This document shows, one piece after another, positions 15,106 to 23,041 of a DNA stretch of 64,000 bases (position 1 is the first letter of the stretch; each line of letters starts with the position of its first letter). Origin of the DNA: Sphingomicrobium aestuariivivum (GTDB taxonomy: Bacteria; Pseudomonadota; Alphaproteobacteria; Sphingomonadales; Sphingomonadaceae); assembly GCF_024721585.1 (NCBI RefSeq), contig NZ_CP102629.1:2118501-2182500 (forward strand), written 5' to 3'. A program made the position numbers and the translations under genes. The notes under the pieces are model-generated. The model was not told the DNA's origin, did no database searches, and saw nothing but the letters and a program-made list of their open reading frames with translations.

Positions 15106-17370
15106 ATGGCAGGATCGATCGTGTTTTCTGACCTCGTCCGTGAGACGAGTTCGACGACCGGAGGCGACAATTTCGTGCTCGACGGCGCCGCTGCGGGCTT
15201 CCGCCGGTTCATCGACAGCGTCGCGACGGGCGCGCAATTCCATTATTCGGCGGTTGGTGTCGACAAGCCGCAGGAGGTCGAGGTCGGCCTTGGTACGCTG
15301 GAGGCCGATGGCAGTATTGCACGAACGGTCGCAACAGGATCGCTGACCAATTTCACACCCGGTACCAAGACGATCGCACTGGTCGCGGGGGCAAGCTGGT
15401 TTGCCGAAGCGGACGCGGGGTTGGTCTCGATTGGCGCCGCGACCGATCGGCTCGACCTGCTCGAGCCGTCACAGCTGGCACAGGATCTGGCGATTGACGC
15501 GCTGGTTGCCGAACAGGCGGCGCAGGACGGCGCGATCGCAGGCAAGGCGGATATCGGCCACGGGCACGCCGTCGGCGAAGTCGATGGGCTCGAGGACGAG
15601 CTCGCGCGGCTAGTCGCCCGGGGAGACAAGATTTTCCGGCCCGAGGAATATGGTGCGATGCCTGGGGGCGATCCGGCTGCCAACCGGCTCGCAATCGCTC
15701 AGGCATTGACCGCAGCCGCGACGGCTGCCGGCGGAGGGACGCTGCTTCTCGGTGACCTTTACGAGGTCGATGTCGGAAATTCGCAGCAGAGCCTGTTTCG
15801 GGCGAGTAGTCCGTCACGGCTGCGCATCATCGGCCGCCATCCCGGCTGCGGCATCCGCCTCGTCGACGATGCGGGACCCTATCCCTCCATCTTCGAATTT
15901 GACGGATCGGCCGCTACGGTCGAATTCCATGGGTTCACGATCGACGAGAATGGCGCGGCAAACCTGTCTGCGGACCCTTTGCCGGGCAGTGCGACGAGCG
16001 CCTGCAGCGCGATCCGTATAAATACGGTGGCGACGGACGGCGTGCGGATCAGCGGCATGCAGTTCCTCGACTGTCCGGGCATCAATACGCTGACGATCAA
16101 CTATAGCGAGACGACACGCGACTGCCTGGTCGATGGAAACTATTTCCGCTTCACGGCCGCTGGCGGGCAAGGGGGCTATGACAATAGCGCCATCTATATC
16201 AACGGACGCAGTTATGCGGTTCGCGACAATCGCTTCCGTGGGCCGCCCACGCCGGAGGGCGGACGCTGCGCGATCGAGGCGCACGGCTATGACATGATCG
16301 TGGCCAACAATCTGGTCGAAGGATATCGAACCGGTGTGAACCTCGTGTCAACGAACACGATCGATCCGGTCGCCACGAATTCGATCGTTTCGGCCAATAT
16401 CGTCAGGGGCGCGGAAACAGGCGTCCAATTGTGGGCGATCTCGGGACATGCGCTCGAGAATTTCACGATCAGCGGGAATATCCTCGATATCGACCCGGGA
16501 TTCGATCCTTCGAGTATCAACCGGTCGGGCGGGGTCGTCATTGCCGGTGGCGCCGGGCTCGACGGGACGATCGGGCCGGGGATGATCCACGGCAATTTCA
16601 TCATCCACCGCCAGTTCGTCGGCAACGGGGTCAACCCGGACAATGACAGTGCCGGGATCTGCCTCGATCATTCCGCCGGCGACCTGGTCGACCTGATCGT
16701 GAGTGATAACGTGATCCGTGACGCACCGAATAACGGGATCAGCGTGTTTACGCGGTCGGGCACGAGCCGCCGGCTGCACGTGAGCCGAAATCGTATCATC
16801 GATGCGGGTCACAATGTCGCCAACGGTTTGCGCTTCTCGCTACTCTGGCGCGGGCTGGCGGAGCAATCGATGCTGGTCGGCAATGATGTGATCGACACCG
16901 CGACGACCGGTGCCAATGGCGCCTATGGCATTTACACCTATTTCGTGGCCGCGGGGTCGAGCCTGATCGAGCGCGACAATGTGACTTCCGGAAGCGGTGG
17001 TGACAATTTGTACAATCGCTCGAGCGCCAATTGCTCGGAACGACGTCACGCCGAGATGCAGTGGCCGTCACCACGTCTTGCCTTTGGTGGCGGCGCGCGA
17101 AGCTTCTCTGTGGATCTGACGACGCCTGTCAGCACGAGCTTCTCGAACGATGACAGCGCCCAACCGACAACAGCGCGAGAAAGCGAAATCAAGGTTCGTT
17201 TCAAGAACGTGTCAGGCGGCGCGGTCGACATCGTTCCGGCCGCGGCCTTCAAGCTTTCCGCGCCCTTCCAGAATCCAGTCGATGGCGAAACGGCGACCTA
17301 TTGCTTTGTCTCTCCCGACGGCGGGGCGACCTGGCTCGAGACAGGGCGCTCGGTCGTGATGCATGGCTAG
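15106..17370 (+). CDS. Beta-helix tail/head spike protein inserted in the GTA cluster
   Basis: A 754-residue protein with a good AAGGGAGG ribosome site. Residues 1-110 resemble phage fibre/spike attachment domains. At about 140-165 'HGHAVGEVDGLEDELARL' matches the 'H.H...I.GL...L' motif of phage fibres. The pectate-lyase-3-type entry 'FRPEEYGAMPGGDPAANR' begins at about 180, followed by ~400 residues of parallel beta-helix repeats ('IRINTVATDGVRISGM', 'MIVANNLVEGYRTGVN', 'LIVSDNVIRDAPNNGIS'). The C-terminal 100 residues form a separate beta domain. Such proteins are usually trimeric, bind or degrade polysaccharide, and set host range. No catalytic set can be assigned. RcGTA keeps its head spikes outside the main cluster, so this placement is unusual. 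Confidence 0.78.
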   Translation: MAGSIVFSDLVRETSSTTGGDNFVLDGAAAGFRRFIDSVATGAQFHYSAVGVDKPQEVEVGLGTLEADGSIARTVATGSLTNFTPGTKTIALVAGASWFAEADAGLVSIGAATDRLDLLEPSQLAQDLAIDALVAEQAAQDGAIAGKADIGHGHAVGEVDGLEDELARLVARGDKIFRPEEYGAMPGGDPAANRLAIAQALTAAATAAGGGTLLLGDLYEVDVGNSQQSLFRASSPSRLRIIGRHPGCGIRLVDDAGPYPSIFEFDGSAATVEFHGFTIDENGAANLSADPLPGSATSACSAIRINTVATDGVRISGMQFLDCPGINTLTINYSETTRDCLVDGNYFRFTAAGGQGGYDNSAIYINGRSYAVRDNRFRGPPTPEGGRCAIEAHGYDMIVANNLVEGYRTGVNLVSTNTIDPVATNSIVSANIVRGAETGVQLWAISGHALENFTISGNILDIDPGFDPSSINRSGGVVIAGGAGLDGTIGPGMIHGNFIIHRQFVGNGVNPDNDSAGICLDHSAGDLVDLIVSDNVIRDAPNNGISVFTRSGTSRRLHVSRNRIIDAGHNVANGLRFSLLWRGLAEQSMLVGNDVIDTATTGANGAYGIYTYFVAAGSSLIERDNVTSGSGGDNLYNRSSANCSERRHAEMQWPSPRLAFGGGARSFSVDLTTPVSTSFSNDDSAQPTTARESEIKVRFKNVSGGAVDIVPAAAFKLSAPFQNPVDGETATYCFVSPDGGATWLETGRSVVMHG

Positions 17371-17385
17371 CTTGAAGGACGAGTC

Positions 17386-17526
17386 ATGAGCATCGCAGCC
17401 CCTTGCATCGCCGAAGCTGCTCTGTCGCAGCAGGCAGGACTGACGGCACCCATATCGAAGCGACCGCCGAAGAAGCGGCAGAAGAGTGCCTATTCCGATC
17501 GACAGCTGCGCCCCGAAGCGCGCTGA
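17386..17526 (+). CDS. Small basic ORF (46 aa) in the spike module
   Basis: A 46-residue frame starting at the ATG at 17386 with GAAGGA well spaced upstream (6-7 bases), ending 26 bases before the fibre-adaptor gene. The N-terminal half is Ala-rich; the C-terminal half is strongly basic ('SKRPPKKRQKSAYSDRQ'). The good ribosome site and its place between two co-directional genes argue that it is real. No family recognised; it could be a chaperone or assembly factor for the spike. Confidence 0.5.
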   Translation: MSIAAPCIAEAALSQQAGLTAPISKRPPKKRQKSAYSDRQLRPEAR

Positions 17527-17552
17527 ACCACCAAGCCTAGCGGAGAAAATAC

Positions 17553-17834
17553 ATGACGCTGGTCCTGAAGGATCCCGGCGCCCAGCTCGACTATCTGGTC
17601 GACTGGGGCGCGGACTATCTTGCCGATGACACGGTCGCCGGAAGCGTGTGGGACGTCTCGCCCCGGGAGGAAGACGGCGTCGTGGTCACGGCCTCCACCT
17701 TCGATGACACTAGCGCCACGGTCACCGTCGCGGGCGGCAAGGAAGGGCATCGCTATCGCCTCAGCAATCGGGTGAGCACCACCAGCGGGCGCACCGACGA
17801 ACGGTCGATCCTCCTGCGGGTGGAGCAACGATGA
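17553..17834 (+). CDS. Phage fibre-tail adaptor-like protein
   Basis: A 93-residue protein with the signature of small phage fibre-adaptor/stabiliser proteins: 'LKDPGAQLDYLVDWGADYL' at the start, a central beta segment and 'HRYRLSNRVSTTSGRTDER' at the end (an immunoglobulin-like beta sandwich is likely). GGAG lies eight bases before the ATG. It would connect the beta-helix spike to the particle. Its stop overlaps the next gene by four bases, so it is translationally coupled to the head-tail connector gp6. Confidence 0.65.
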   Translation: MTLVLKDPGAQLDYLVDWGADYLADDTVAGSVWDVSPREEDGVVVTASTFDDTSATVTVAGGKEGHRYRLSNRVSTTSGRTDERSILLRVEQR

Positions 17835-18361
17835 TGGCCGTGAAGACCGAAGCGGGGCCGATGGTCGTGGCGCTCGGCGAGGCGCAAGCTTTTGTGCGCG
17901 TCGAAACCGGCGAGGAAGAGGCACTGCTGGCGGGTCTTGTGCGGACGGCAACATCGATCTGCGAACAATTTCTCGGCACTTGGCTTATGCGACGCTCGTT
18001 CGAAACGATCCTGTCGGCCGGGACGGGATGGCAGACACTGCCGATGCGGCCGGTAGCCTCCATCGACGATGTCGCAGCGCTTCGATCGGATGGTTCGAGC
18101 ATGCCGCTCGCTGCCGGTGAATATGAGGTCGACCTTGACGTCGCGGGACGCGGGTTGATCCGCTGCCTCGCGGTCGCGAGCCAGCGGGTGGTTGTTTCAG
18201 GCACTGCGGGGGCAGCGATGTCCCCGAACGAGGTTCCAGAGCCTGTTCGCCAGGGGGTCCTGAGGCTGGTTGCCCACCTGTTTGCCCATCGCGACGGGGA
18301 CGCTCGCCCGCCGGCGGCGGTCACGGCGCTGTGGCGGCCCTATCGGGAGGTGCGGCTGTGA
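17831..18361 (+). CDS. GTA head-tail connector (gp6)
   Basis: A 176-residue adaptor of the gp6-like/TIGR02215 type, which would sit beneath the portal ring. Typical features are an N-terminal helical region 'GEEEALLAGLVRTATSICEQFLG', then 'LPMRPVASIDDVA' and C-terminal 'VPEPVRQGVLRLVAHLFAHRD'. Two tandem ATGs (17831, 17834) could each serve as the start. Coupled to its neighbours by ATGA and GTGA overlaps. Confidence 0.82.
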   Translation: MMAVKTEAGPMVVALGEAQAFVRVETGEEEALLAGLVRTATSICEQFLGTWLMRRSFETILSAGTGWQTLPMRPVASIDDVAALRSDGSSMPLAAGEYEVDLDVAGRGLIRCLAVASQRVVVSGTAGAAMSPNEVPEPVRQGVLRLVAHLFAHRDGDARPPAAVTALWRPYREVRL

Positions 18362-18693
18362 GCCACGCGCCTGAATTTGCGGGACGCTTGCGCGAGCGGA
18401 TCGTAATCCACGCACCGGTGACGGCGCGCGAGGCGACCGGTGTCAGGCTGTCCGGATGGCAGGAGGTGGCGCGCTGTCTGGCCGCAATCCGGCCGAAGGG
18501 CACGGGTGCCGAAGCCGAAGGCATGGCGCTGTCGCGCATGGGGCGCTTCGAGGTGCTGATCCGCTGGCGCGAAGGAATTGCAGTCGGGCAGCGCGTCAGC
18601 TGGCGCGGCAGGTACCTCCAGATCCGCGCGATCTCGGAGGATGCGCGCAAGCCCGATCGGCTCGACCTTACCTGCGAGGAAACGAGATCATGA
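18358..18693 (+). CDS. GTA head-tail joining/head closure protein (gp7)
   Basis: A 111-residue member of the phage head closure (SPP1 gp16-like) group, expected to form the ring that stops DNA leaking and docks the tail. 'GRLRERIVIHAPV' is the family's N-terminal signature; 'RFEVLIRWREGIAVGQRV' and 'RYLQIRAISED' form the core barrel. The GTG start at 18358 overlaps the gp6 stop. Confidence 0.78.
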   Translation: MSHAPEFAGRLRERIVIHAPVTAREATGVRLSGWQEVARCLAAIRPKGTGAEAEGMALSRMGRFEVLIRWREGIAVGQRVSWRGRYLQIRAISEDARKPDRLDLTCEETRS

Positions 18694-18896
18694 AGGATTG
18701 GAGCCGGGTGGTGATCGCCCGCGGACGGCGGCTCGCCGAAATCGAGGCCTTGCGCATCGCGGCCGCGATCGAGCGGGCGGCGCCCGACCTCGCCATCGAA
18801 CATAAGGGCGGTGACGTCATCGCGCGGGGTCGCGGTCTTTTTCGCCGCATGATGCACGCGCCTGCGCTCCGGATCGCGCGGAGGTGGGGGCGATGA
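18690..18896 (+). CDS. Small basic GTA protein between gp7 and gp8
   Basis: A 68-residue, strongly basic helical protein ('RRLAEIEALRIAAAIERA', 'RGLFRRMMHAPALRIARR'). It overlaps both neighbours by ATGA, which supports real translation. The location corresponds to the extra small ORF sometimes seen between g7 and g8 in sphingomonad GTAs. It may relate to the helical part of HK97 gp10-like proteins, but this is a guess. Confidence 0.55.
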   Translation: MKDWSRVVIARGRRLAEIEALRIAAAIERAAPDLAIEHKGGDVIARGRGLFRRMMHAPALRIARRWGR

Positions 18897-19270
18897 GCGC
18901 TGGCAGTGCCTTACAGGCCGCGATCGTGTCGGCGCTGGAGGCGATCGAGCAGTTGCAGGGGATCTATGACGGCCCGCCAGCGAGGGCCGCCTATCCCTAT
19001 GCCGCCATCGATGCGCGCACCGAGGCCGACTGGGGCCACAAGAGTGGTGTGGGACGCGAGGTCTTCGCAAGCGTGACCCTGTGGGACGACGAGCCAGCCC
19101 GCCTCGAAGCCGTGGGGGAGCTGGTCGAACCGGCACTCGCCGCAATCGATCACGTGGAAGGCTGGCAGCTCGTCACACTCGTGCCCGTGAAGCGCCGGGT
19201 GGCCCGCGATGTCGCCGGTCCCTGGGCTATGATCATGGATTTCAGGGCGCGCCTCCTGGCGAGCCAATAA
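18893..19270 (+). CDS. GTA tail terminator/completion protein, DUF3168 (gp8)
   Basis: A 125-residue protein of the DUF3168 family, forming the tail terminator ring. Hallmarks are 'ALQAAIVSALEAIEQL' at the N-terminus, 'AAYPYAAIDARTEADWGHK' and C-terminal 'DVAGPWAMIMDFRARL'. The ATG at 18893 overlaps the upstream stop (ATGA); an in-frame ATG three codons earlier is less likely. Confidence 0.85.
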   Translation: MSAGSALQAAIVSALEAIEQLQGIYDGPPARAAYPYAAIDARTEADWGHKSGVGREVFASVTLWDDEPARLEAVGELVEPALAAIDHVEGWQLVTLVPVKRRVARDVAGPWAMIMDFRARLLASQ

Positions 19271-19283
19271 GGGAGAAAAAGGC

Positions 19284-19691
19284 ATGGCGGCAGAAAAAGG
19301 CAACCAGTTCCTCTTGAAGATCGGTGATGGCGGCATTCCGGTGACCTACGCCACGGTCGCCGGACTGAAGACGACCAACCTGACGATCAATGGCGATGCG
19401 GTTGCCATCACCAACAAGGACAGCGGCGGCTGGCGCGAATTGCTGTCGGGCGCGGGGGTGCGATCGGTGGCGGTCACCGCGAGCGGTATTTTTACCGGAT
19501 CCTCGGCGGAGGCCCGGCTTCGGTCTCTCGCACTAGACGGCAGCATCGATGATTATGAGCTGAGCTTCGAAAGCGGTGAGAAGATGCAAGGCCGCTTTCT
19601 GATCGCCCGGCTCGACTATTCCGGCGATTACAATGGCGAGCGGACCTATTCGGTCTCGCTCGAAAGCTCCGGACCGATTTCCAGCCTGTGA
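19284..19691 (+). CDS. GTA major tail tube protein (gp9)
   Basis: A 135-residue tail tube subunit of the TP901-1/RcGTA gp9 type. 'AEKGNQFLLKIGDGG' at the N-terminus, 'VAITNKDSGGWRELLSGAG' and 'FLIARLDYSGDYNGERTY' are characteristic. It would polymerise as hexameric rings around the tape measure. GGGAG occurs upstream of the ATG. Its stop overlaps gp10's GTG. Confidence 0.88.
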   Translation: MAAEKGNQFLLKIGDGGIPVTYATVAGLKTTNLTINGDAVAITNKDSGGWRELLSGAGVRSVAVTASGIFTGSSAEARLRSLALDGSIDDYELSFESGEKMQGRFLIARLDYSGDYNGERTYSVSLESSGPISSL

Positions 19692-20005
19692 GCCGGACAG
19701 CGAATGCCGCGCGGGGGGAGGCCTCTTTCCGCGTCGGGGACGCGACGCTCCTGCTACGCCCGAGCTTTGCCGCACTGGTCGCGGCGGAAGGGGAATTGGG
19801 CCCCTTGTTCGAACTGGCGGACCGGGCAGCCGAGGGGCGGATCTCGCTGTCGGAAATCGTCATACTATTCGACCATCTGAGCAGCGGGGGGCGTCCGTCT
19901 TCGGTCGACCGCGCGGCCATTGGCGAGGCGCTGGTGACCTCGGGCCTGGCCGCGGCCATGCCGCCGCTCCGAGCGGTGCTGGTGCAGCTGCTCCAAGGGC
20001 GATGA
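19688..20005 (+). CDS. GTA family protein gp10 (tail assembly chaperone-like)
   Basis: A 105-residue 'gene transfer agent family protein' (phage tail assembly chaperone-like family). The core 'TLLLRPSFAALVAAEGELG' is typical, and a hydrophobic helical C-terminus ends in 'LRAVLVQLLQG'. With gp10.1 it probably chaperones the tape measure protein. The GTG start overlaps the gp9 stop. Confidence 0.8.
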   Translation: MSRTANAARGEASFRVGDATLLLRPSFAALVAAEGELGPLFELADRAAEGRISLSEIVILFDHLSSGGRPSSVDRAAIGEALVTSGLAAAMPPLRAVLVQLLQGR

Positions 20006-20214
20006 GCCAGTTCGCGGGGCGGGCGGGCGCGCTCTACGCGCTTGCTGCACAAATCCTGCACTGGCCGCCGGACGTTTTCTGGAACGCGACCCCCGAAGAG
20101 TTGGCGTCGGCGCTCGGTGTGGGCGCGGACACGCGGGGTATGGACGGCAGCTTGATCGCCGGGCTTCGCGACATGATCAACAAGGAGGAGGGCGACGATG
20201 GCCGAAGAGCTTGA
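20002..20214 (+). CDS. GTA gp10.1, tail assembly chaperone (TIGR02216-like)
   Basis: A 70-residue protein with the hallmark 'LHWPPDVFWNATPEEL' shared by Rcc01693-type proteins located before the GTA tape measure gene. The ATG at 20002 overlaps the gp10 stop. Its 3' end contains AAGGAGGAGG (20182-20191), the ribosome site of the tape measure gene, and overlaps that gene by 17 bases. Confidence 0.82.
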   Translation: MSQFAGRAGALYALAAQILHWPPDVFWNATPEELASALGVGADTRGMDGSLIAGLRDMINKEEGDDGRRA

Positions 20215-20746
20215 TGAGCTCGTTGTCCGCGTGCGCGCCGACACGGGCGCCGTGAAGCGCGAACTGGATGCGGTACGGCGCGATGTGGAAGGACCGTTCG
20301 CCTCGGGGCTCGATATGCTCGGCGGGCGGCTCGAGACCGTGCTGCTACGCGCGGTTCGCAAGGGCAAGTTCGGATTTGAGGATCTGAAGGCAGCAGCGAT
20401 GTCGGCGATGAATTCTATTGCCGCGGCCAGCCTTCGGGCACTGCTTCCTGGTGGGAAGGCAGGCGGCCTCAACCTCGGCTCGATGCTGGGGGCGCTTCTC
20501 GGACTGCCGGGGCGGGCGACCGGGGGACCGGTGTCGGCCAACACTCCCTATCTTGTGGGTGAACGTGGGCCCGAGATGTTCGTGCCCGAAGGGGCAGGGC
20601 GGATCGTTCCCGGCGCGGCGACGGCAGGTCCGCTATCGGTCGCGATCAATCTCAACGCCCCGCGCGAACAGACCGCGCCTCTGGTTATGGGTAGTAGCAA
20701 GCGCCAGCTTGCCTCCGCACTCCGGCGAGCGGTGCGATCCGCATGA
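20198..20746 (+). CDS. GTA tail tape measure protein (gp11), short
   Basis: A 182-residue tape measure, slightly shorter than its RcGTA counterpart (about 220). It begins with a helical segment ('ELVVRVRADTGAVKRELDAV'), then a central 'FGFEDLKAAAMSAMNSIAA' helix and the glycine-rich tail 'GRATGGPVSANTPYLVGERG' followed by 'PEMFVPEGAGRI', a hallmark of tape measure C-termini. Length sets tail length, so a short tail is predicted. Confidence 0.85.
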   Translation: MAEELDELVVRVRADTGAVKRELDAVRRDVEGPFASGLDMLGGRLETVLLRAVRKGKFGFEDLKAAAMSAMNSIAAASLRALLPGGKAGGLNLGSMLGALLGLPGRATGGPVSANTPYLVGERGPEMFVPEGAGRIVPGAATAGPLSVAINLNAPREQTAPLVMGSSKRQLASALRRAVRSA

Positions 20747-23040
20747 TCAGGCACTGGTTTACGAGGCAGGGCGAGCATCTCGAACAGATGCCGCTGAAGC
20801 GGTTCGACCCAGATCACTGGACCGTGGATTTCCCGCTGGGGACCGCGGCTTGCCTGACCCGCGGGAGCGACGCGCATTCACTGGTCGTGGCAGCGGAATT
20901 CCTGCGGCGCGGCGACCTTGTCGGCCTGATCTGGAGTAGCGCCGACACTGTTTCGCACCCGGCTCATGCGCGCGAGACGAACCGTGACTACAGCGGAACC
21001 AAGCTTTCTTTCCGCTGGCAGAGCATGGGCCTCATCCCGTTGGACCAGCCTGATGGTCCGACCTTGACGGTCGAAGGCCGTGACGCGGCCGGGGTGGAGC
21101 GGAGCTGGTTCGTGCGGCTCTGGAACTATGCCGATGGCGATCCCGACGATGCGGTGGTCTCGCTCGATTTCGATGCGCTGTACGCAGGCTGGGCGGCGGA
21201 CGAGAAGGTCGCGGTCAGCGACGTGGAGCGCCTTTTCATCAGCCTCGCACCGCCGGATTATTCGGCTCAGGACCAAGGCATCCGTCTGGTGCCCGCGGCG
21301 GCCGAAGTGCGACTGGAGGATATCGAATGTCGGGGCGCGGGAAGCGTGATCGACGTGGGCGCGTCATGGCAGCCGGCGCAGCCGTTCAATGCCTGCACCG
21401 CCTATGACGACCTTTATCACCTCCCGCCGTCGCGTGTCGCGGAGGCGATCGACAGGCTCGGCTATGGTGTGCTGGTGACCCATTATGTGGGCATGAGCCA
21501 TTATATGGCGCTGGCCGGTGACGGACTCCTCGACAGTTCGCGCGGGATGGTCGGGCCGGCGCTGCGCTGGCATGCGGAGTTCGCGCGGGAACTGAAGGCG
21601 CGAGGGCGAACCCCGATCTGGTCGCTGAGCTATGAAATTCTCGACCGGTTCTGTCCCGAAAGCTGGAAACAGCGGCGGGCCGATGGTGGGCCCGCCCTGA
21701 CGGCCTGGTCTCCGCCTTCGACCCTCGTCTCGCCTGCCAATGCTGATGCAATCGATTATCTCGGCGGGATCTTTGACGAACTCGTCGACCTGTCCGCGGC
21801 GGAAGGGCTGCCGCCGAAGGTACAGATCGGCGAGCCGTGGTGGTGGGTTGATGCCGACGGTCACCCCTGCCTTTACGATGCGGCTGCCGCGGCCGCCTAC
21901 GGGGCCGAAATGCCGGTCATCGGGTCGGTCGGGGGAGTGCTTTCGACGGATGAAAAGGCGCTGCTCGACTGGGCGGGAGCTAAGCTCTCGGCCTCGACCG
22001 CGACGCTGGTAGCGCGCGCAAAAGCGAGACAGGCGGACACCGAAACGCATCTCCTCGTCTATCTGCCTTCCATCCTAGACCCGGGAGCGCCGGAAGCGCG
22101 GAGGGCGAACCTGCCGACCGGCTGGGCGTCGCCGGCATTCGATGTCTTGCAGTTGGAGGATTACGACTGGGTCACGCAGCCGGCACCGGCCGCGAGGCGG
22201 GTTTCAGCGCTGCGGGAAGTGGAAGCGCGGCTCCAATATGCGGTCGCATCGCAGCATTATCTCTCGGGCTTCGTTCTCGACGGCGCCAATGCGGCCGTCG
22301 AGTGGCCGCGGATCGTGACAGCGGCGGACGAGGCGCTCTCGCGCGGGACATCCGAGGTTTTTGTCTGGGCGCTGCCCCAAGTAATGCGCGACGGGATCAC
22401 GATCTTCACCGTCGAGGAGAATGATATGCAGGATGTAGCGGACGTGGATTTCCCGATCTCGCTTGGTGCGGACGCGAGCGTCCGACCGAACTTCTCGACA
22501 CAGGTCATCATTGGCGCCTCGGGGCATGAGCAACGCAATGTGGACTGGCAGCAGTCGCGCAACGAATATGACGCCGGGCCCGGGGTTCGGGGCGAGGAGG
22601 AACTGCAAACGCTTCTGGCCTTTTTTCGCGCCCGACGAGGGCAGGCGGAGGGTTTTCGCCTGCGCGATCCGTTCGATCATCGGTCAGGGAGTGGCGATCC
22701 GTCGGCACTCGACCAGTCGCTCGGCACGGGCGATGGCATGCGCACGCAATTTGCGCTGCAGAAGTCCTACGAGGGCGGGGAGGTCCGGCGAATTACGCGC
22801 CCCGTCGCGGGCACGGTGCGCGTCGCGCTGGACGGTGTCGAGCAAGCCTGGAATTGGACCCTCGCGAACGGAGGAATGGTGGAGTTTGACGCCGCGCCTG
22901 ACGCTGGGGTCGAGGTCACCGCCGGGTTCCTGTTCGACGTTCCGGTTCGCTTTGCAAGCGACCAGTTGGAGATCAACCGCGCGACTTTTCTTGCAGGCGA
23001 GGCACCCAGCGTGCCGCTCATCGAGGTTCGCGAGGGCTGA
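20743..23040 (+). CDS. GTA distal tail protein gp12 with large TIM-barrel-like N-terminal extension
   Basis: A 765-residue protein. The C-terminal ~200 residues (from 'DVDFPISLGADASVRPNFST', about 565) are the DUF2460/TIGR02217 distal tail domain, including 'FFRARRGQAEGFRLRDPFD' and 'VPVRFASDQLEI'. RcGTA gp12 consists of this domain alone. Here it is preceded by ~560 residues: a beta-rich part (1-220), then a TIM-barrel-like region (about 225-520) with 'RLGYGVLVTHYVGMSHYM', 'RTPIWSLSYEIL', 'KVQIGEPWWWVD' (a possible catalytic-type Glu) and 'FDVLQLEDYDW'. A glycosidase-like or carbohydrate-binding role is inferred. It overlaps gp11 by four bases. Confidence 0.8.
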   Translation: MIRHWFTRQGEHLEQMPLKRFDPDHWTVDFPLGTAACLTRGSDAHSLVVAAEFLRRGDLVGLIWSSADTVSHPAHARETNRDYSGTKLSFRWQSMGLIPLDQPDGPTLTVEGRDAAGVERSWFVRLWNYADGDPDDAVVSLDFDALYAGWAADEKVAVSDVERLFISLAPPDYSAQDQGIRLVPAAAEVRLEDIECRGAGSVIDVGASWQPAQPFNACTAYDDLYHLPPSRVAEAIDRLGYGVLVTHYVGMSHYMALAGDGLLDSSRGMVGPALRWHAEFARELKARGRTPIWSLSYEILDRFCPESWKQRRADGGPALTAWSPPSTLVSPANADAIDYLGGIFDELVDLSAAEGLPPKVQIGEPWWWVDADGHPCLYDAAAAAAYGAEMPVIGSVGGVLSTDEKALLDWAGAKLSASTATLVARAKARQADTETHLLVYLPSILDPGAPEARRANLPTGWASPAFDVLQLEDYDWVTQPAPAARRVSALREVEARLQYAVASQHYLSGFVLDGANAAVEWPRIVTAADEALSRGTSEVFVWALPQVMRDGITIFTVEENDMQDVADVDFPISLGADASVRPNFSTQVIIGASGHEQRNVDWQQSRNEYDAGPGVRGEEELQTLLAFFRARRGQAEGFRLRDPFDHRSGSGDPSALDQSLGTGDGMRTQFALQKSYEGGEVRRITRPVAGTVRVALDGVEQAWNWTLANGGMVEFDAAPDAGVEVTAGFLFDVPVRFASDQLEINRATFLAGEAPSVPLIEVREG

Positions 23041-23041
23041 A

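Noticed and set aside
13669-15243. Long minus-strand frame opposite protease/capsid genes
   Set aside because: No domain or ribosome site; capsid and protease signatures lie on the plus strand.
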